This document shows, piece after piece, positions 18,437 through 27,769 of a stretch of DNA of 64,000 nucleotides (position 1 is the first letter of the stretch; each line of letters starts with the position of its first letter). Under the pieces are notes generated by a model. It worked only from the letters and a program-made list of their open reading frames with translations. It was not told where the DNA came from and searched no databases. The position numbers and the translations under genes are program-made. Location of the stretch: contig NZ_LT632322.1 of NCBI RefSeq assembly GCF_900119705.1, forward strand, positions 1,240,001-1,304,000. The letters run 5' to 3'. Source of the DNA: Murdochiella vaginalis (GTDB taxonomy: Bacteria > Bacillota > Clostridia > Tissierellales > Peptoniphilaceae).

Positions 18437-21397
18437 ATGGTTCAACACACCGTTTCAAACATACGCAAAATTGTCGCTATTGTCGTCCTAAGCTTTTTGA
18501 TTTTTTTAGCGATTCTTGGCGGCTACTTGGTCGGCTCCATGCTGGAAATTGCAAAAGCCGCGCCAAAAATGAATCCGGATCTGTTGCTATCGAATCTGAA
18601 AGAAAACTCGCAAATTGTCGATATGAAAGGCAATCTCATTGAGCAAATTGATACGGCAGAATACCGTAAAATCGTGCCCTACGAGCAGATTCCCAAAAAT
18701 CTGATTAACGCTTTTATCAGCGCAGAAGACAAGCGGTTCAAGTCCCATGATGGTGTGGACCTCTACGGCATCGCTGCCACGATCCGTGATTTTGTGCGTT
18801 CCGGCGATATGCGCGGAGCCTCCACCATCACCATGCAATTGGCCCGCAACGCCTTTCTGAGCAGTGACGTCAACTGGAAGCGTAAAATTCAGGAGATCTT
18901 TTTAGCGTATCAGATTGATGATCAGCTCGATAAAAAGCAAATCATGGAGTCGTATCTTAATCGAATATTCTTTGGCCAAAATGCCTACGGCGTCGAAGCC
19001 GCTTCTCAAATCTACTTCTCCAAACATGTGCAGGACCTGAGTCTGGCACAGTGTGCAACGCTTGCGAGTATCGTGCCCGCTCCTTCCCGCTATGCTCTCT
19101 ATTCCACGTATCGTCCCTCGGAGGTGACCGATGAACGTGTGTTGGATGAAACAGAAATTAACGGCGAACGATATCTGGCCGTCTACAATCCTCCTGCTTA
19201 TGAACGAGCGAAATGGGTGCTTTCCGAAATGAAGAAAAATGGCTTTATTACGGAAGCGGAATATAAAGAAGCCGTCAACACGGATGTCGCATCCACGATA
19301 AATGCGCCCGAAAAACGTGCCGAAAATCTTTCTACCTACATTACCGACCTGGTAAAAGAACAGGCCGTATGGGCCTTAATGGATTCGCAAAACATTTCCC
19401 GTCAGGAGGCAAGGCAACTTCTGATGTATGGCGGCCTGACCATTACCTGTACGGTGGACATGGAGTTGCAGCGTAAATTGCAGGATCTGGTGGCGTCGCT
19501 GACAGCTTCTGTTCATTCGCCGACCGGTCAAGTATCTCCCTTAAAATTAAATCTTCGTTATGATGAGTACGACAATATTATCGGGCGCAATGGCTCTTTA
19601 CTTTACTATCGCAAATCCAACCTGTTGGATGATAACGGCCGTGTAGTGGTACCGCAAAAGCAATTCCGAATCGATGATCAAGGCAATCTGATTGTTCAGC
19701 CCGGACGCCTGCGCGGATACAGCGGATATATCGATATCATGGATTTCTACACGTTTGACGAGAACGATGTCCTTCGGGCACACAGAGTCGGCACTATTCC
19801 CGTCGACAATAAGTATCTCACTGTCGATTCTGACGGCACCATGCACATCGCCAAGGCATTTTTCGATTCGAATACTACGCCGCTCTACACCATACGAGAC
19901 GACGGTGCCATGGTGCTCAACCGTGACTATTATGACTACGACGATGTCGGTGTAAAACAGCCTCAGGTTTCTTTTACCGTGCTGGATACGGCAACTGGTG
20001 AGGTGCGCGCCATCATTGGCGGTCGCGAACAGGATGATCGTCATTTCCTAAACCGTGCCTCCAGTTATCCCCGTCAGCCGGGCTCGTCCATCAAACCCAT
20101 TGCCGATTATACGGGCGCCATCGCCACCGGAAACAACCAAGGTGTCGCTATGGATGATGCGCCGGTAGAATTGCTGGAGGATCATCCATGGCCTGTGAAC
20201 GTCGATGGTCGCTATCGCGGCATGATGTCGATGCGAGAGGCGTTAGTACGTTCGTCCAACCCGGTCGCTATACGTTGGTTAAAGAAAATAGGCATCGATA
20301 CCTCTAAAGAATATCTGGCACGCTATGGCATCATCAACCGGGAACATCCCGACCGTGACCACTTTGTAGAGGCTGCAGAAGACAGTCAATACAATGACGA
20401 AAACTTGGCTCTGGGAATCGGTTCCATGACGCACGGTTTAACATCGCTGGATATGGCCGGTGCCTATCAAGCCATCGGAAATAATGGAACGCGCGTACCT
20501 GCGATGAGCATTTCCAAAATTACGGATAATCGTGGAAAAGTCTACTATGAGAATAAGCATGAAGGCGTAGAGGTTCTTTCCCCGCAACTGAATTATCAGC
20601 TCGCCGACGCGTTGCGTCACGTGGTGCAAGACGGATTCGCAAACGCAACGGTCCGTGGAGGTGACATGGACTTAATCGGCAAAACAGGAACCACGGATAA
20701 CAAAATGGACTTTTGGTTTGCCGCCTCCACTCCCTACTACACGACCGCCGTCTGGGTAGGACCCGACAATGCGCTTATTTCCCTAGCCGGTGACTCCCGC
20801 ACGCCTGCCAACATTTACGCCAATATTCACGCGATTCTGCACGAAGGACGCGAAGCAAAAAAATTCCCCATTCCGGAAGGCGTTTACGAAGCGGAAGTAT
20901 CCAATATGACAGGGCAGAAACCCACTGCGGCAACCGTTTCGGGCGGTGGCGTCATGCTTGTCCCCGTCAGCAAAGAAACCGAGCCGAAAAGTGAAGACAC
21001 CGCTTACGTATTTCGAGAACTCGATGCGCGTAATGATTTGCTGGCGAACGACAAAACACCGGCGCGTCTTCGCATACCGAAAGTGTTTATTGTCCGTCCT
21101 TCCGATTATGATCCTTCCAAATTCAACGGAGTGGTCCCGGAAGACTGGGGACGCCAAGTTCCTACCAAAGTATCGGAGCTCGGCAGTACCATTCCGCCGG
21201 AAACTTTTACAAAAGATGGCTTGACGACGGTGCGCGAATACAATCAAGACGATGGAAGCTACAAGGAAACTACAACACTTCCGGACGGAAGCGCCGTCAT
21301 CGTTTACTTCGACCGAACCGGCAAAGAGTTAAGTCGAACCGCTGTGCCTCCTAATGGTCATGCGTCTTCCCCGGCCGGTGGACAGTCCTCCCAGTAA
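18437..21397 (+). CDS. Class A penicillin-binding protein (PBP1a type)
   Basis: Bifunctional membrane-anchored enzyme: GT51 glycosyltransferase plus DD-transpeptidase. It has 986 residues. An N-terminal membrane helix (about 12-35) is followed by the GT51 domain, with EDKRFKSHDGVD containing a catalytic Glu, GASTITMQLARN, and the ESYLNRIFFGQNAYGVEAA block. A linker/OB-like region of about 200 residues follows. The transpeptidase has SSIK (about residue 550), SSN in VRSSNP, and KTGTT (about 749). The tail is Gly/Ser/Pro rich. AAGGAG precedes the ATG. It is followed after 90 bp by a two-component system on the same strand, suggesting the sensor may respond to wall state (inference). Confidence 0.93.
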   Translation: MVQHTVSNIRKIVAIVVLSFLIFLAILGGYLVGSMLEIAKAAPKMNPDLLLSNLKENSQIVDMKGNLIEQIDTAEYRKIVPYEQIPKNLINAFISAEDKRFKSHDGVDLYGIAATIRDFVRSGDMRGASTITMQLARNAFLSSDVNWKRKIQEIFLAYQIDDQLDKKQIMESYLNRIFFGQNAYGVEAASQIYFSKHVQDLSLAQCATLASIVPAPSRYALYSTYRPSEVTDERVLDETEINGERYLAVYNPPAYERAKWVLSEMKKNGFITEAEYKEAVNTDVASTINAPEKRAENLSTYITDLVKEQAVWALMDSQNISRQEARQLLMYGGLTITCTVDMELQRKLQDLVASLTASVHSPTGQVSPLKLNLRYDEYDNIIGRNGSLLYYRKSNLLDDNGRVVVPQKQFRIDDQGNLIVQPGRLRGYSGYIDIMDFYTFDENDVLRAHRVGTIPVDNKYLTVDSDGTMHIAKAFFDSNTTPLYTIRDDGAMVLNRDYYDYDDVGVKQPQVSFTVLDTATGEVRAIIGGREQDDRHFLNRASSYPRQPGSSIKPIADYTGAIATGNNQGVAMDDAPVELLEDHPWPVNVDGRYRGMMSMREALVRSSNPVAIRWLKKIGIDTSKEYLARYGIINREHPDRDHFVEAAEDSQYNDENLALGIGSMTHGLTSLDMAGAYQAIGNNGTRVPAMSISKITDNRGKVYYENKHEGVEVLSPQLNYQLADALRHVVQDGFANATVRGGDMDLIGKTGTTDNKMDFWFAASTPYYTTAVWVGPDNALISLAGDSRTPANIYANIHAILHEGREAKKFPIPEGVYEAEVSNMTGQKPTAATVSGGGVMLVPVSKETEPKSEDTAYVFRELDARNDLLANDKTPARLRIPKVFIVRPSDYDPSKFNGVVPEDWGRQVPTKVSELGSTIPPETFTKDGLTTVREYNQDDGSYKETTTLPDGSAVIVYFDRTGKELSRTAVPPNGHASSPAGGQSSQ

Positions 21398-21487
21398 ACG
21401 CAAAAAACAGCAAAGAGGCTTGAGGAAATGGCAGAAACAAGAAAAGAGGTGTTCTGCTTTTCCGATAACGCTATAGAAAGGGACATC

Positions 21488-22186
21488 ATGGAACAACGCA
21501 AAATACTGCTTGTCGAGGATGAAGAAGGCATCATTAATATTGAAAAGGCCTATCTGGAAAAAGCGGATTATGTCGTCGAAAAAGCGATGGATGGAAACGA
21601 AGCGCTCGAACGTTTTGCCGATTTTCAACCGGATCTGGTGGTGTTAGATCTTATGTTGCCGGGAAAATCCGGAGAAGAGGTGTTAAAGGAAATCAAAGCC
21701 CAGAGCGATACCCCCGTCATCATTGTTTCCGCCAAATCCGAAGAAGATGATCGCGTCGAAAACTTGCGCAACGGTGCGGATGATTACATGGTCAAGCCCT
21801 TTTCCGCTCGCGAGCTGGTAGAACGTGTGCGTGCCATTCTGCGCCGCCTACCTCTTAATAGTACCGGAAAAATGATACAGACCAAAGACGGACGATTGCG
21901 GATGGATACCGAATCCATGCGCACCTTCGTCAATGATCAGGAAGTCCATCTGACAAAAAATGAATTTCTGATTGTGCAAACACTGTTTACGCATCCCAAT
22001 AAAATCTATACGCGTGATGAAATCATCGAAGTGACCTTTGGAATGGACTACGAAGCATTCGATCGTGCCATTGATACGCACATCAAAAATATTCGCCAAA
22101 AAATCGAAGTAGACCCGAAGAATCCGGTCTATATTAAGACGGTGTACGGCGTAGGCTATCGTGCCGGAGGCTTTGATGAAGCTTAG
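21488..22186 (+). CDS. OmpR/PhoB-type response regulator
   Basis: Two-component transcription factor of 232 residues. The receiver domain begins KILLVEDEEG, with phospho-acceptor Asp54 in VVLDLMLPG and Lys in MVKPFSARELVERV. The C-terminal winged helix carries LTKNEFLIVQTLF and IDTHIKNIRQKIE, ending YGVGYRAGG. The start at 21488 is preferred because the protein begins exactly at the receiver and GAAAGGGA precedes it; an in-frame ATG 60 bases upstream is possible. It overlaps the sensor kinase gene by 11 bp. The target regulon cannot be read from sequence. Confidence 0.93.
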   Translation: MEQRKILLVEDEEGIINIEKAYLEKADYVVEKAMDGNEALERFADFQPDLVVLDLMLPGKSGEEVLKEIKAQSDTPVIIVSAKSEEDDRVENLRNGADDYMVKPFSARELVERVRAILRRLPLNSTGKMIQTKDGRLRMDTESMRTFVNDQEVHLTKNEFLIVQTLFTHPNKIYTRDEIIEVTFGMDYEAFDRAIDTHIKNIRQKIEVDPKNPVYIKTVYGVGYRAGGFDEA

Positions 22187-23546
22187 GACGCGACTAAGTC
22201 TTTCCATTATCATCCTTGTCTTTGTGACGATGGCGGTCATCGCCTACGGCATGCAACGTGCCTATTCGGATTCATTTTTCAATTATCTCGAAGAGGAGGA
22301 TGATGCACGTTTAAAACGCATTGTGCGGGATATCGGCACCATTGCCAGCAAGGAATCGCTGGATCTTACAAAAGATGGCATCAACGAGCAGTTGCAGAAT
22401 TATGCCCGCGATGCCAACATCAATATAACAATTATGGACAACGAGTCGGCCATCTTGGGAAATTATCGTGGTCTCGTGGAAAATGACAATGCGGATATTC
22501 AAGTGGATCAATACCAGCTGGTCGACGGACGAGGTGACAAGCGCGGATCCATGCTGCTCACATATGATCGCAGCAATCCGGCACTGACGCATGCGCTGCA
22601 AGAATTTCAACGCCGCTCACTGGGCTCCACCATGTTCGGCATTATTGCTTTCGGGCTCGTGGCCAGTATATTCAGTCATTTCTTTTCTAAACAGATTACT
22701 AATCCGATCGAAACCCTGCGCATTGCAGCGGAGCGTATTCGGAACAATCAATTTGATATTACGCTGGTGGATTCCAAGTTTGATGAATTGCAAAGTTTGA
22801 ATGCGAATATGCAGTATCTGGCTTCTTCCCTACGTCAACAGGAAGACGCTCGCCGCAGCTATGCCCAAGACATTTCTCATGAGCTACGCACGCCATTGAC
22901 AAATATGCAGTTGCATGTCGAGGCCATGAAAGACGGTATTATTCCATCGGATGAAAAAAACTGGGCGCAAATCGAAGCCAATATTGCACAGCTCACGCTT
23001 CTGGTTGAGCGCTTGAAAAACACCTTCCGCGAGGCTTCCCTGGTTGCCGCCGAAGACATTCGTTATGTCGACTGCTCGACCCTGACAGCGCGCGTCGTGG
23101 ACAGCTTTGAGCCGCGCATCGTACAAAAACACGGCATTTTCATTCGCGCCATCGACCCGGCCATCAGTTTACAAACGGATGAACGCCTGTATTCTCAGAT
23201 TCTCAGCAATCTCCTTTCCAATGCCATTAAGGCCATTGAGGAAGGCGGTCAGATTCGTGTCGCTTTAAATCAGGATCGCAAATTTGTAGTCCTTACCGTT
23301 TCGGATAACGGGATCGGCATCGCACCAAAAGATTTGGATCATCTCTTTGATCGCTTTTACCGCGTCGATTCTTCACGCAATCGCACCGTCGGTGGGCAGG
23401 GCCTCGGTCTCGCCATTACACGCAACATTGTGCAGCAATTGGGTGGTCACATTGAAGTCACCAGCAAGCTTCGAAAAGGCACCACCTTTCGCGTGCGTCT
23501 GCCCGGTGAGTTTTTTAGTTCTTTAGAAACGAACCGAAGAAGCTAA
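22176..23546 (+). CDS. Sensor histidine kinase
   Basis: Membrane two-component kinase paired with the upstream regulator; 456 residues. One helix near the N-terminus (about 8-30) and a second around 155-175 bracket an extracytoplasmic sensor domain of about 120 residues that I do not recognise. A HAMP segment follows, then HisKA with SHELRTPLTN (His about 235) and an HATPase domain with N box NLLSNAIKAIEEGG, DNGIGIAP and GGQGLGLAI. ATG at 22176 has GGAGG five bases upstream. A GTG 15 bases earlier is an alternative. The stop overlaps the convergent dus gene by 4 bp. Confidence 0.92.
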   Translation: MKLRTRLSLSIIILVFVTMAVIAYGMQRAYSDSFFNYLEEEDDARLKRIVRDIGTIASKESLDLTKDGINEQLQNYARDANINITIMDNESAILGNYRGLVENDNADIQVDQYQLVDGRGDKRGSMLLTYDRSNPALTHALQEFQRRSLGSTMFGIIAFGLVASIFSHFFSKQITNPIETLRIAAERIRNNQFDITLVDSKFDELQSLNANMQYLASSLRQQEDARRSYAQDISHELRTPLTNMQLHVEAMKDGIIPSDEKNWAQIEANIAQLTLLVERLKNTFREASLVAAEDIRYVDCSTLTARVVDSFEPRIVQKHGIFIRAIDPAISLQTDERLYSQILSNLLSNAIKAIEEGGQIRVALNQDRKFVVLTVSDNGIGIAPKDLDHLFDRFYRVDSSRNRTVGGQGLGLAITRNIVQQLGGHIEVTSKLRKGTTFRVRLPGEFFSSLETNRRS

Positions 23547-23564
23547 CGAGCCGAAGAAGCTAAC
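23534..23564. repeat. 14-bp direct duplication at convergent gene ends
   Basis: CCGAAGAAGCTAAC occurs at 23534-23547 and again at 23551-23564, 3 bp apart, spanning the overlapping stops of the histidine kinase and dus genes. No terminator is visible between the two convergent genes. Confidence 0.9.
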
Positions 23565-24556
23565 ACGCGAAATTTTTCCAATTCCTGCCGAACGGACTCC
23601 ATGTTCGTAATCGTCATAATCGCTGCTTTTGTGCGCGCCGATCCGTGAAATCCTGCCAAATAACAGGCCATGAGCTTGCGCATTTCTAAGATGGCACGCT
23701 GCTCCCCACGGCAGGCGATTTCACGCTCATAGTGATCCAATAAAACATCGAGTACCTCATCGACAGAAACCGGCGCATAAGAGCCGGTCATACGATATTC
23801 ATGAATCTGACGAAACAGAAAGGGATTGCCCATCGCACCTCGCCCGATCGCAATGCCGTCGCATCCGGTCCACGTCTCCATTTTTATTGCTTCTTCCGGT
23901 GTTGTGACATCTCCATTTCCTACCACTTGCACGTGCAAGGCGTCTTTTAAACGCGCGATGGCCTCCCAATCCGCTTTTCCGGCATACATCTGTTCCCTCG
24001 TGCGGGCGTGCAATGTAACGCGTGCAATTCCTTCTTCCTCGGCAATATGCGCAAGCGTAAGATAGTTGATGGATGACGCATCCCACCCAAGACGCATTTT
24101 GACATAGACCGGCTTTGTCGATGCCTGCACCATGGCGTGAAAAAGAGTTTGGGCCTGCTTCGGATCACGCATCAGAGCACTGCCTTCCCCATTGCGCACA
24201 ATTTTCGGAGCCGGGCATCCCATGTTGAGCTCCACCGCTTGAAAGCGGTCATCCGCATTAAAACGCGTACGGATGACTTTCGCTAATACGCAGGGATCTT
24301 TTCCGAATAGCTGCACGGTCAGCTTGCCTTCCTCCCCTTTCTCCAGCATATGCTCCGTTCGAGCACTGTCATAAAGAAGCGCCTGCGCACTGATCATCTC
24401 CGTCGTCGCTTCCTCACAGCCGTACTGAAAGCAGATTTCTCGAAAGCAACGATCGCTTACCCCTGCCAGCGGCGCCAAAGACACAAAAGCGGAAACCGGC
24501 TCCTCTCGGTGGCCGGTTTCCATGGAAAATCCCTTGTTTTGAATCGGTTCCTGCAT
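23543..24556 (-). CDS. dus: tRNA-dihydrouridine synthase (DusB family)
   Basis: FMN-dependent reductase that makes dihydrouridine in the tRNA D-loop. From ATG at 24556 it has 337 residues: a TIM barrel with LAPLAGVSDRCFR, QLFGKDP, VELNMGCPAPKIVRNGEGSALM (split by the catalytic Cys) and VTLHARTREQMY. GNGDVTTPEEA and GCDGIAIGRGAMGNP bind FMN. AAGAAGG lies six bases before this ATG; an ATG six bases upstream would overlap the coaX stop as ATGA and is also possible. It sits downstream of coaX as in Bacillus, where dusB follows the ftsH/coaX region. Confidence 0.93.
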   Translation of the reverse strand: MQEPIQNKGFSMETGHREEPVSAFVSLAPLAGVSDRCFREICFQYGCEEATTEMISAQALLYDSARTEHMLEKGEEGKLTVQLFGKDPCVLAKVIRTRFNADDRFQAVELNMGCPAPKIVRNGEGSALMRDPKQAQTLFHAMVQASTKPVYVKMRLGWDASSINYLTLAHIAEEEGIARVTLHARTREQMYAGKADWEAIARLKDALHVQVVGNGDVTTPEEAIKMETWTGCDGIAIGRGAMGNPFLFRQIHEYRMTGSYAPVSVDEVLDVLLDHYEREIACRGEQRAILEMRKLMACYLAGFHGSARTKAAIMTITNMESVRQELEKFRVLASSAR

Positions 24557-24558
24557 GG

Positions 24559-25428
24559 TCATCCTTCTTGCTCGCGGTGTGATTCTTTTTCATCGCGCAA
24601 CCGTTCATTCTCTCTTGCTCTCATCGTGCGATTGTAAATGAGACGCAAGCCTAAAAGATTGAGATCGCGATTGACACCATCAACATATTTTGAATTCTGG
24701 GAAAGAAGCGTTGAAAAGCCGCCCGTAGCAATCACACGTGGCTTTTTATCGGTCTGTTCTTTCAGTTCAGCTAAGATGCCTTCTGTAATGCCGTCAATTA
24801 AGCCGATAAAGCCCCGAACCAGTCCGGCCTGCATGGCATTGACAGTATTCGTCGCAATGATTTTTTCAGGCTGCATCAGCTCAACACGAGGCAGTTTGGA
24901 AGTGCCGTGCGTTAAAGCAGCAGCTGCAATGCGAATTCCCGGCGCAATCGTGCCGCCGATGTATTCACCGTGCGCATTGACGACTTCATGGGTAATGGCG
25001 GTTCCGATATCAATGATGATCAACGGTCCGCCATATAGCGCATATCCGGCGACCGCATCGGCAATGCGATCGGAGCCGACTTCGCGAGGATTATCCACGC
25101 GCAACGGCAATCCGGTCTTCGTCCCCTCACCAACAATTATCGGCGTAAGCTTTAAAAAGCGTTCGGACATGGCACTCATCTGGTGCACCAACTCCGGCAC
25201 AACGCTGGAAAGAATAACGGCGCAAATCATTTCCCGATTGTAATGAAAATGACGCAGAATCTGTTCCAGTTCAATGCCGTATTCATCGGACGTTTTTTCG
25301 CTGTCGGATTGGATGCGCCATTGATGAACGAGGTCTTCGCTATGAAACAGACCAAAAGTGATGTTGGTGTTTCCTGCATCAATAGCCAACAGCAGCGAAC
25401 GACTTTTCGGTTGATCCGCCTTTTCCAT
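24559..25428 (-). CDS. coaX: Type III pantothenate kinase
   Basis: First step of coenzyme A synthesis: phosphorylates pantothenate. It has 289 residues. The ASKHA fold is shown by the phosphate-1 motif LLAIDAGNTNITFGLF, by DNPREVGSDRIADAV and by IIDIGTAITHEVV with the catalytic-region Asp residues. GTIAPGIRIAAAALTHGTSKLP is also typical. The C-terminus carries an unusual charged tail (RARENERLRDEKESHREQEG). A GGGAGGAAA site precedes the ATG. The upstream ECF S component is probably its vitamin supplier. Confidence 0.95.
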   Translation of the reverse strand: MEKADQPKSRSLLLAIDAGNTNITFGLFHSEDLVHQWRIQSDSEKTSDEYGIELEQILRHFHYNREMICAVILSSVVPELVHQMSAMSERFLKLTPIIVGEGTKTGLPLRVDNPREVGSDRIADAVAGYALYGGPLIIIDIGTAITHEVVNAHGEYIGGTIAPGIRIAAAALTHGTSKLPRVELMQPEKIIATNTVNAMQAGLVRGFIGLIDGITEGILAELKEQTDKKPRVIATGGFSTLLSQNSKYVDGVNRDLNLLGLRLIYNRTMRARENERLRDEKESHREQEG

Positions 25429-25442
25429 GACATTTCCTCCCG

Positions 25443-26066
25443 TTAGGCTTTGTTCGATGTCTCTTCCTCCTGCGCATCGTTAAGCGGCTTACGGTGTTCT
25501 CGCTTTTCTAATATGCGCGCAATGGGCGTCGAAACCACTGCGGCCAAAATCGCTTCCGGAATGCCGTTGGCTACAACGGTTGTGAGCACCATGGCGCCCA
25601 CCGCTTCGGATGTGATGTTGCGCACTTCGGCAACGCGAGCGGCATACACCAGATAAAGTGTCCCCATCACCATCAACGTATGCATCACCGTGCCGATGAT
25701 AGCCGGCAACGAATAACGAATGATCACATTCTTATTACGCCAAATCGTAGCAAGGTAGCCCACGATCACGCCAAAAAGCACGCGAGGCAGAACGCTGATT
25801 AGCGGATTGGCAAAAGCAAAAGACAACGGACCGGAAAGTCCCTGTAATGCGCGAAGCATGGAATTGAGCCCAAACGCCAATCCTAAAATAAATCCATAGG
25901 GAACACCGCCGATAATGGCTCCTAATACGACCGGAATGTGCATGGTCGTTACCTGAATCGGTCCGATGAGGATGTAGCCGATGGGCAAAGCGCTCAATAC
26001 CAGCATTAGGGCGATCAAAACACCTAAGCGTGCGAGATTCCGTCCGTTAAAAAATTTGTTTTTCAT
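25443..26066 (-). CDS. ECF transporter S component, probably pantothenate (PanT-like)
   Basis: Small integral membrane substrate-binding subunit of an energy-coupling factor transporter; 207 residues with about five or six helices. The N-terminal LARLGVLIALMLVLSALPIGYILIGPIQVTTMHIPVVLGAIIGG block is typical of the S-component superfamily (shown here only by its general form). The start MKNKFF at 26066 is chosen over an upstream in-frame Met because GGAGG lies directly before it. Substrate is inferred only from its place 14 bp ahead of coaX. The C-terminus is cytoplasmic and charged. EcfA/EcfT modules are not in the window. Confidence 0.78.
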   Translation of the reverse strand: MKNKFFNGRNLARLGVLIALMLVLSALPIGYILIGPIQVTTMHIPVVLGAIIGGVPYGFILGLAFGLNSMLRALQGLSGPLSFAFANPLISVLPRVLFGVIVGYLATIWRNKNVIIRYSLPAIIGTVMHTLMVMGTLYLVYAARVAEVRNITSEAVGAMVLTTVVANGIPEAILAAVVSTPIARILEKREHRKPLNDAQEEETSNKA

Positions 26067-26129
26067 AGTTCCTCCGATCCGGCTCACTGAGGATGCCGGT
26101 CCATTCGGGGCCATGCCCCAGCTACTTTT

Positions 26130-27761
26130 TTACTTCGCGGTCGTTTTCGATGCCGATGCTTTTTCCTTTCGCTCCAAGCTGGCACGCACCAGCCCCGTAA
26201 ACAACGGATGCGGTGCATTCGGCCGTGATTTGAACTCCGGATGAAACTGTGCGGCAATGAAATACGGATGCGCAGGAATTTCTACAATTTCCATCAGGTT
26301 CTTCGCAAGTTGAACCCCGCTGAAGACCACGCCCGCCTTTTGCTCAAACAGCTCCTTGTATTTGTTGTTGAATTCATAGCGATGACGATGCCGCTCAACA
26401 ATGTTTTTCTGTCCATACAATTGATGTGCCAACGTACCTTCCATTATGGCGCAATCGTTATTGCCGAGACGCAACGTTCCGCCCAGGTCCGTTTCTTCGG
26501 ATTGTCCATCGAGGAAGGTGATGATGGGATTGGCCGAGTCGGTATGAAACTCTAACGACGAGGCATCCGTGATTCCAAGAACATGGCGCGCAATTTCAAT
26601 GCACGAAATTTGCATGCCCATGCAAATGCCCAGGAAAGGAATGTTATTTTCACGCACATAGCGCACCGTCTCAATCATGCCCTCTGTCCCCCGTGAGCCG
26701 AATGCTCCGGGGATAATGATGCCGTCATACGGAGACAGAATCCGTTTCGCGGTTTTTTCCGTTATTGTTTCGGAATCCACATAGCGCACGTCAACCTTGG
26801 CCCCCAGATGATAGCCGGCATCCCGCACTGCCTCGAAAACGGAAAGATACGAATCGCTAAGCGCCGTGTATTTTCCAACCAGCGCCACCGTCAGCTTTTT
26901 CTTGGCGGCCTTAAATGTAGCGCACATCTTCGCCCAGTCGCCCGTATGATCCTCACGCGTTTTCAGGTGGAAATGACGAAGAATATACTGATCCAGCCCC
27001 TGTGCTTTGAATACCAGCGGTACCTCATAGATGAGATCCACCGTCTTGGATTCTACGACCGCTTCTCGCGGCAAATCGCAGAAAAGACAGATCTTTTCAT
27101 ACACATCTTCCGTAATGGGCTTGTCTGCACGGAGAATGAACACATCCGGTTTAATGCCGTAGCTCATCAATTCCTTGAAGGAATGCTGCGCCGGTTTGGT
27201 TTTTAACTCACCCGTTCCCGGAATGGTCGGAATGAGCACCGTATGCAGAAACAGCACGTCATCCGAATTTTCGGAATGGATTTGACGAATGGCTTCAATA
27301 AACGGTTGAGACTCAATGTCTCCCACCGTACCACCGATTTCCGTAATGATGAAATCGGCACCGGACTCTTCCGCTACGGAATAGATTTTTTCTTTTATCT
27401 CATTGGTGACATGCGGGATCACCTGTACGGTTTTTCCCTCGTAATCACCCGCTCGCTCCTTGCGAATGACATTAGAATAGATGCGGCCGCTGGTAACCGA
27501 AGAGTTTTTCGTGAGTTCTTCGTCGATAAAGCGCTCATAATGTCCTAAATCCAGATCGGTTTCGCCCCCATCGCGCGTAACAAACACCTCGCCATGCTGA
27601 TAGGGGCTCATCGTTCCCGGATCGACATTCAGATAGGGATCAAACTTTTGCATGAATACGGAATAGCCGTTGTCTTTGAGCAATCTTCCTACACTTCCGG
27701 CGCTGATGCCCTTGCCGATGCCGGAAACGACACCACCGGTCACGAAAATAAACTTTGCCAT
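26130..27761 (-). CDS. pyrG: CTP synthase
   Basis: Glutamine-dependent conversion of UTP to CTP. It has 543 residues. The N-terminal synthase domain starts FIFVTGGVVSGIGKGI with the P-loop region, followed by DPYLNVDPGTMSPYQHGEVFV. The C-terminal class I glutamine amidotransferase has the nucleophile Cys in GICMGMQ (about residue 380) and the His/Glu pair in QFHPEFKSRP. The C-terminus has a short Lys/Ala tail. It begins 8 bp after the hypothetical membrane gene ends; no attenuator-like leader is possible in that gap. Confidence 0.97.
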   Translation of the reverse strand: MAKFIFVTGGVVSGIGKGISAGSVGRLLKDNGYSVFMQKFDPYLNVDPGTMSPYQHGEVFVTRDGGETDLDLGHYERFIDEELTKNSSVTSGRIYSNVIRKERAGDYEGKTVQVIPHVTNEIKEKIYSVAEESGADFIITEIGGTVGDIESQPFIEAIRQIHSENSDDVLFLHTVLIPTIPGTGELKTKPAQHSFKELMSYGIKPDVFILRADKPITEDVYEKICLFCDLPREAVVESKTVDLIYEVPLVFKAQGLDQYILRHFHLKTREDHTGDWAKMCATFKAAKKKLTVALVGKYTALSDSYLSVFEAVRDAGYHLGAKVDVRYVDSETITEKTAKRILSPYDGIIIPGAFGSRGTEGMIETVRYVRENNIPFLGICMGMQISCIEIARHVLGITDASSLEFHTDSANPIITFLDGQSEETDLGGTLRLGNNDCAIMEGTLAHQLYGQKNIVERHRHRYEFNNKYKELFEQKAGVVFSGVQLAKNLMEIVEIPAHPYFIAAQFHPEFKSRPNAPHPLFTGLVRASLERKEKASASKTTAK

Positions 27762-27769
27762 GTCTCCCC

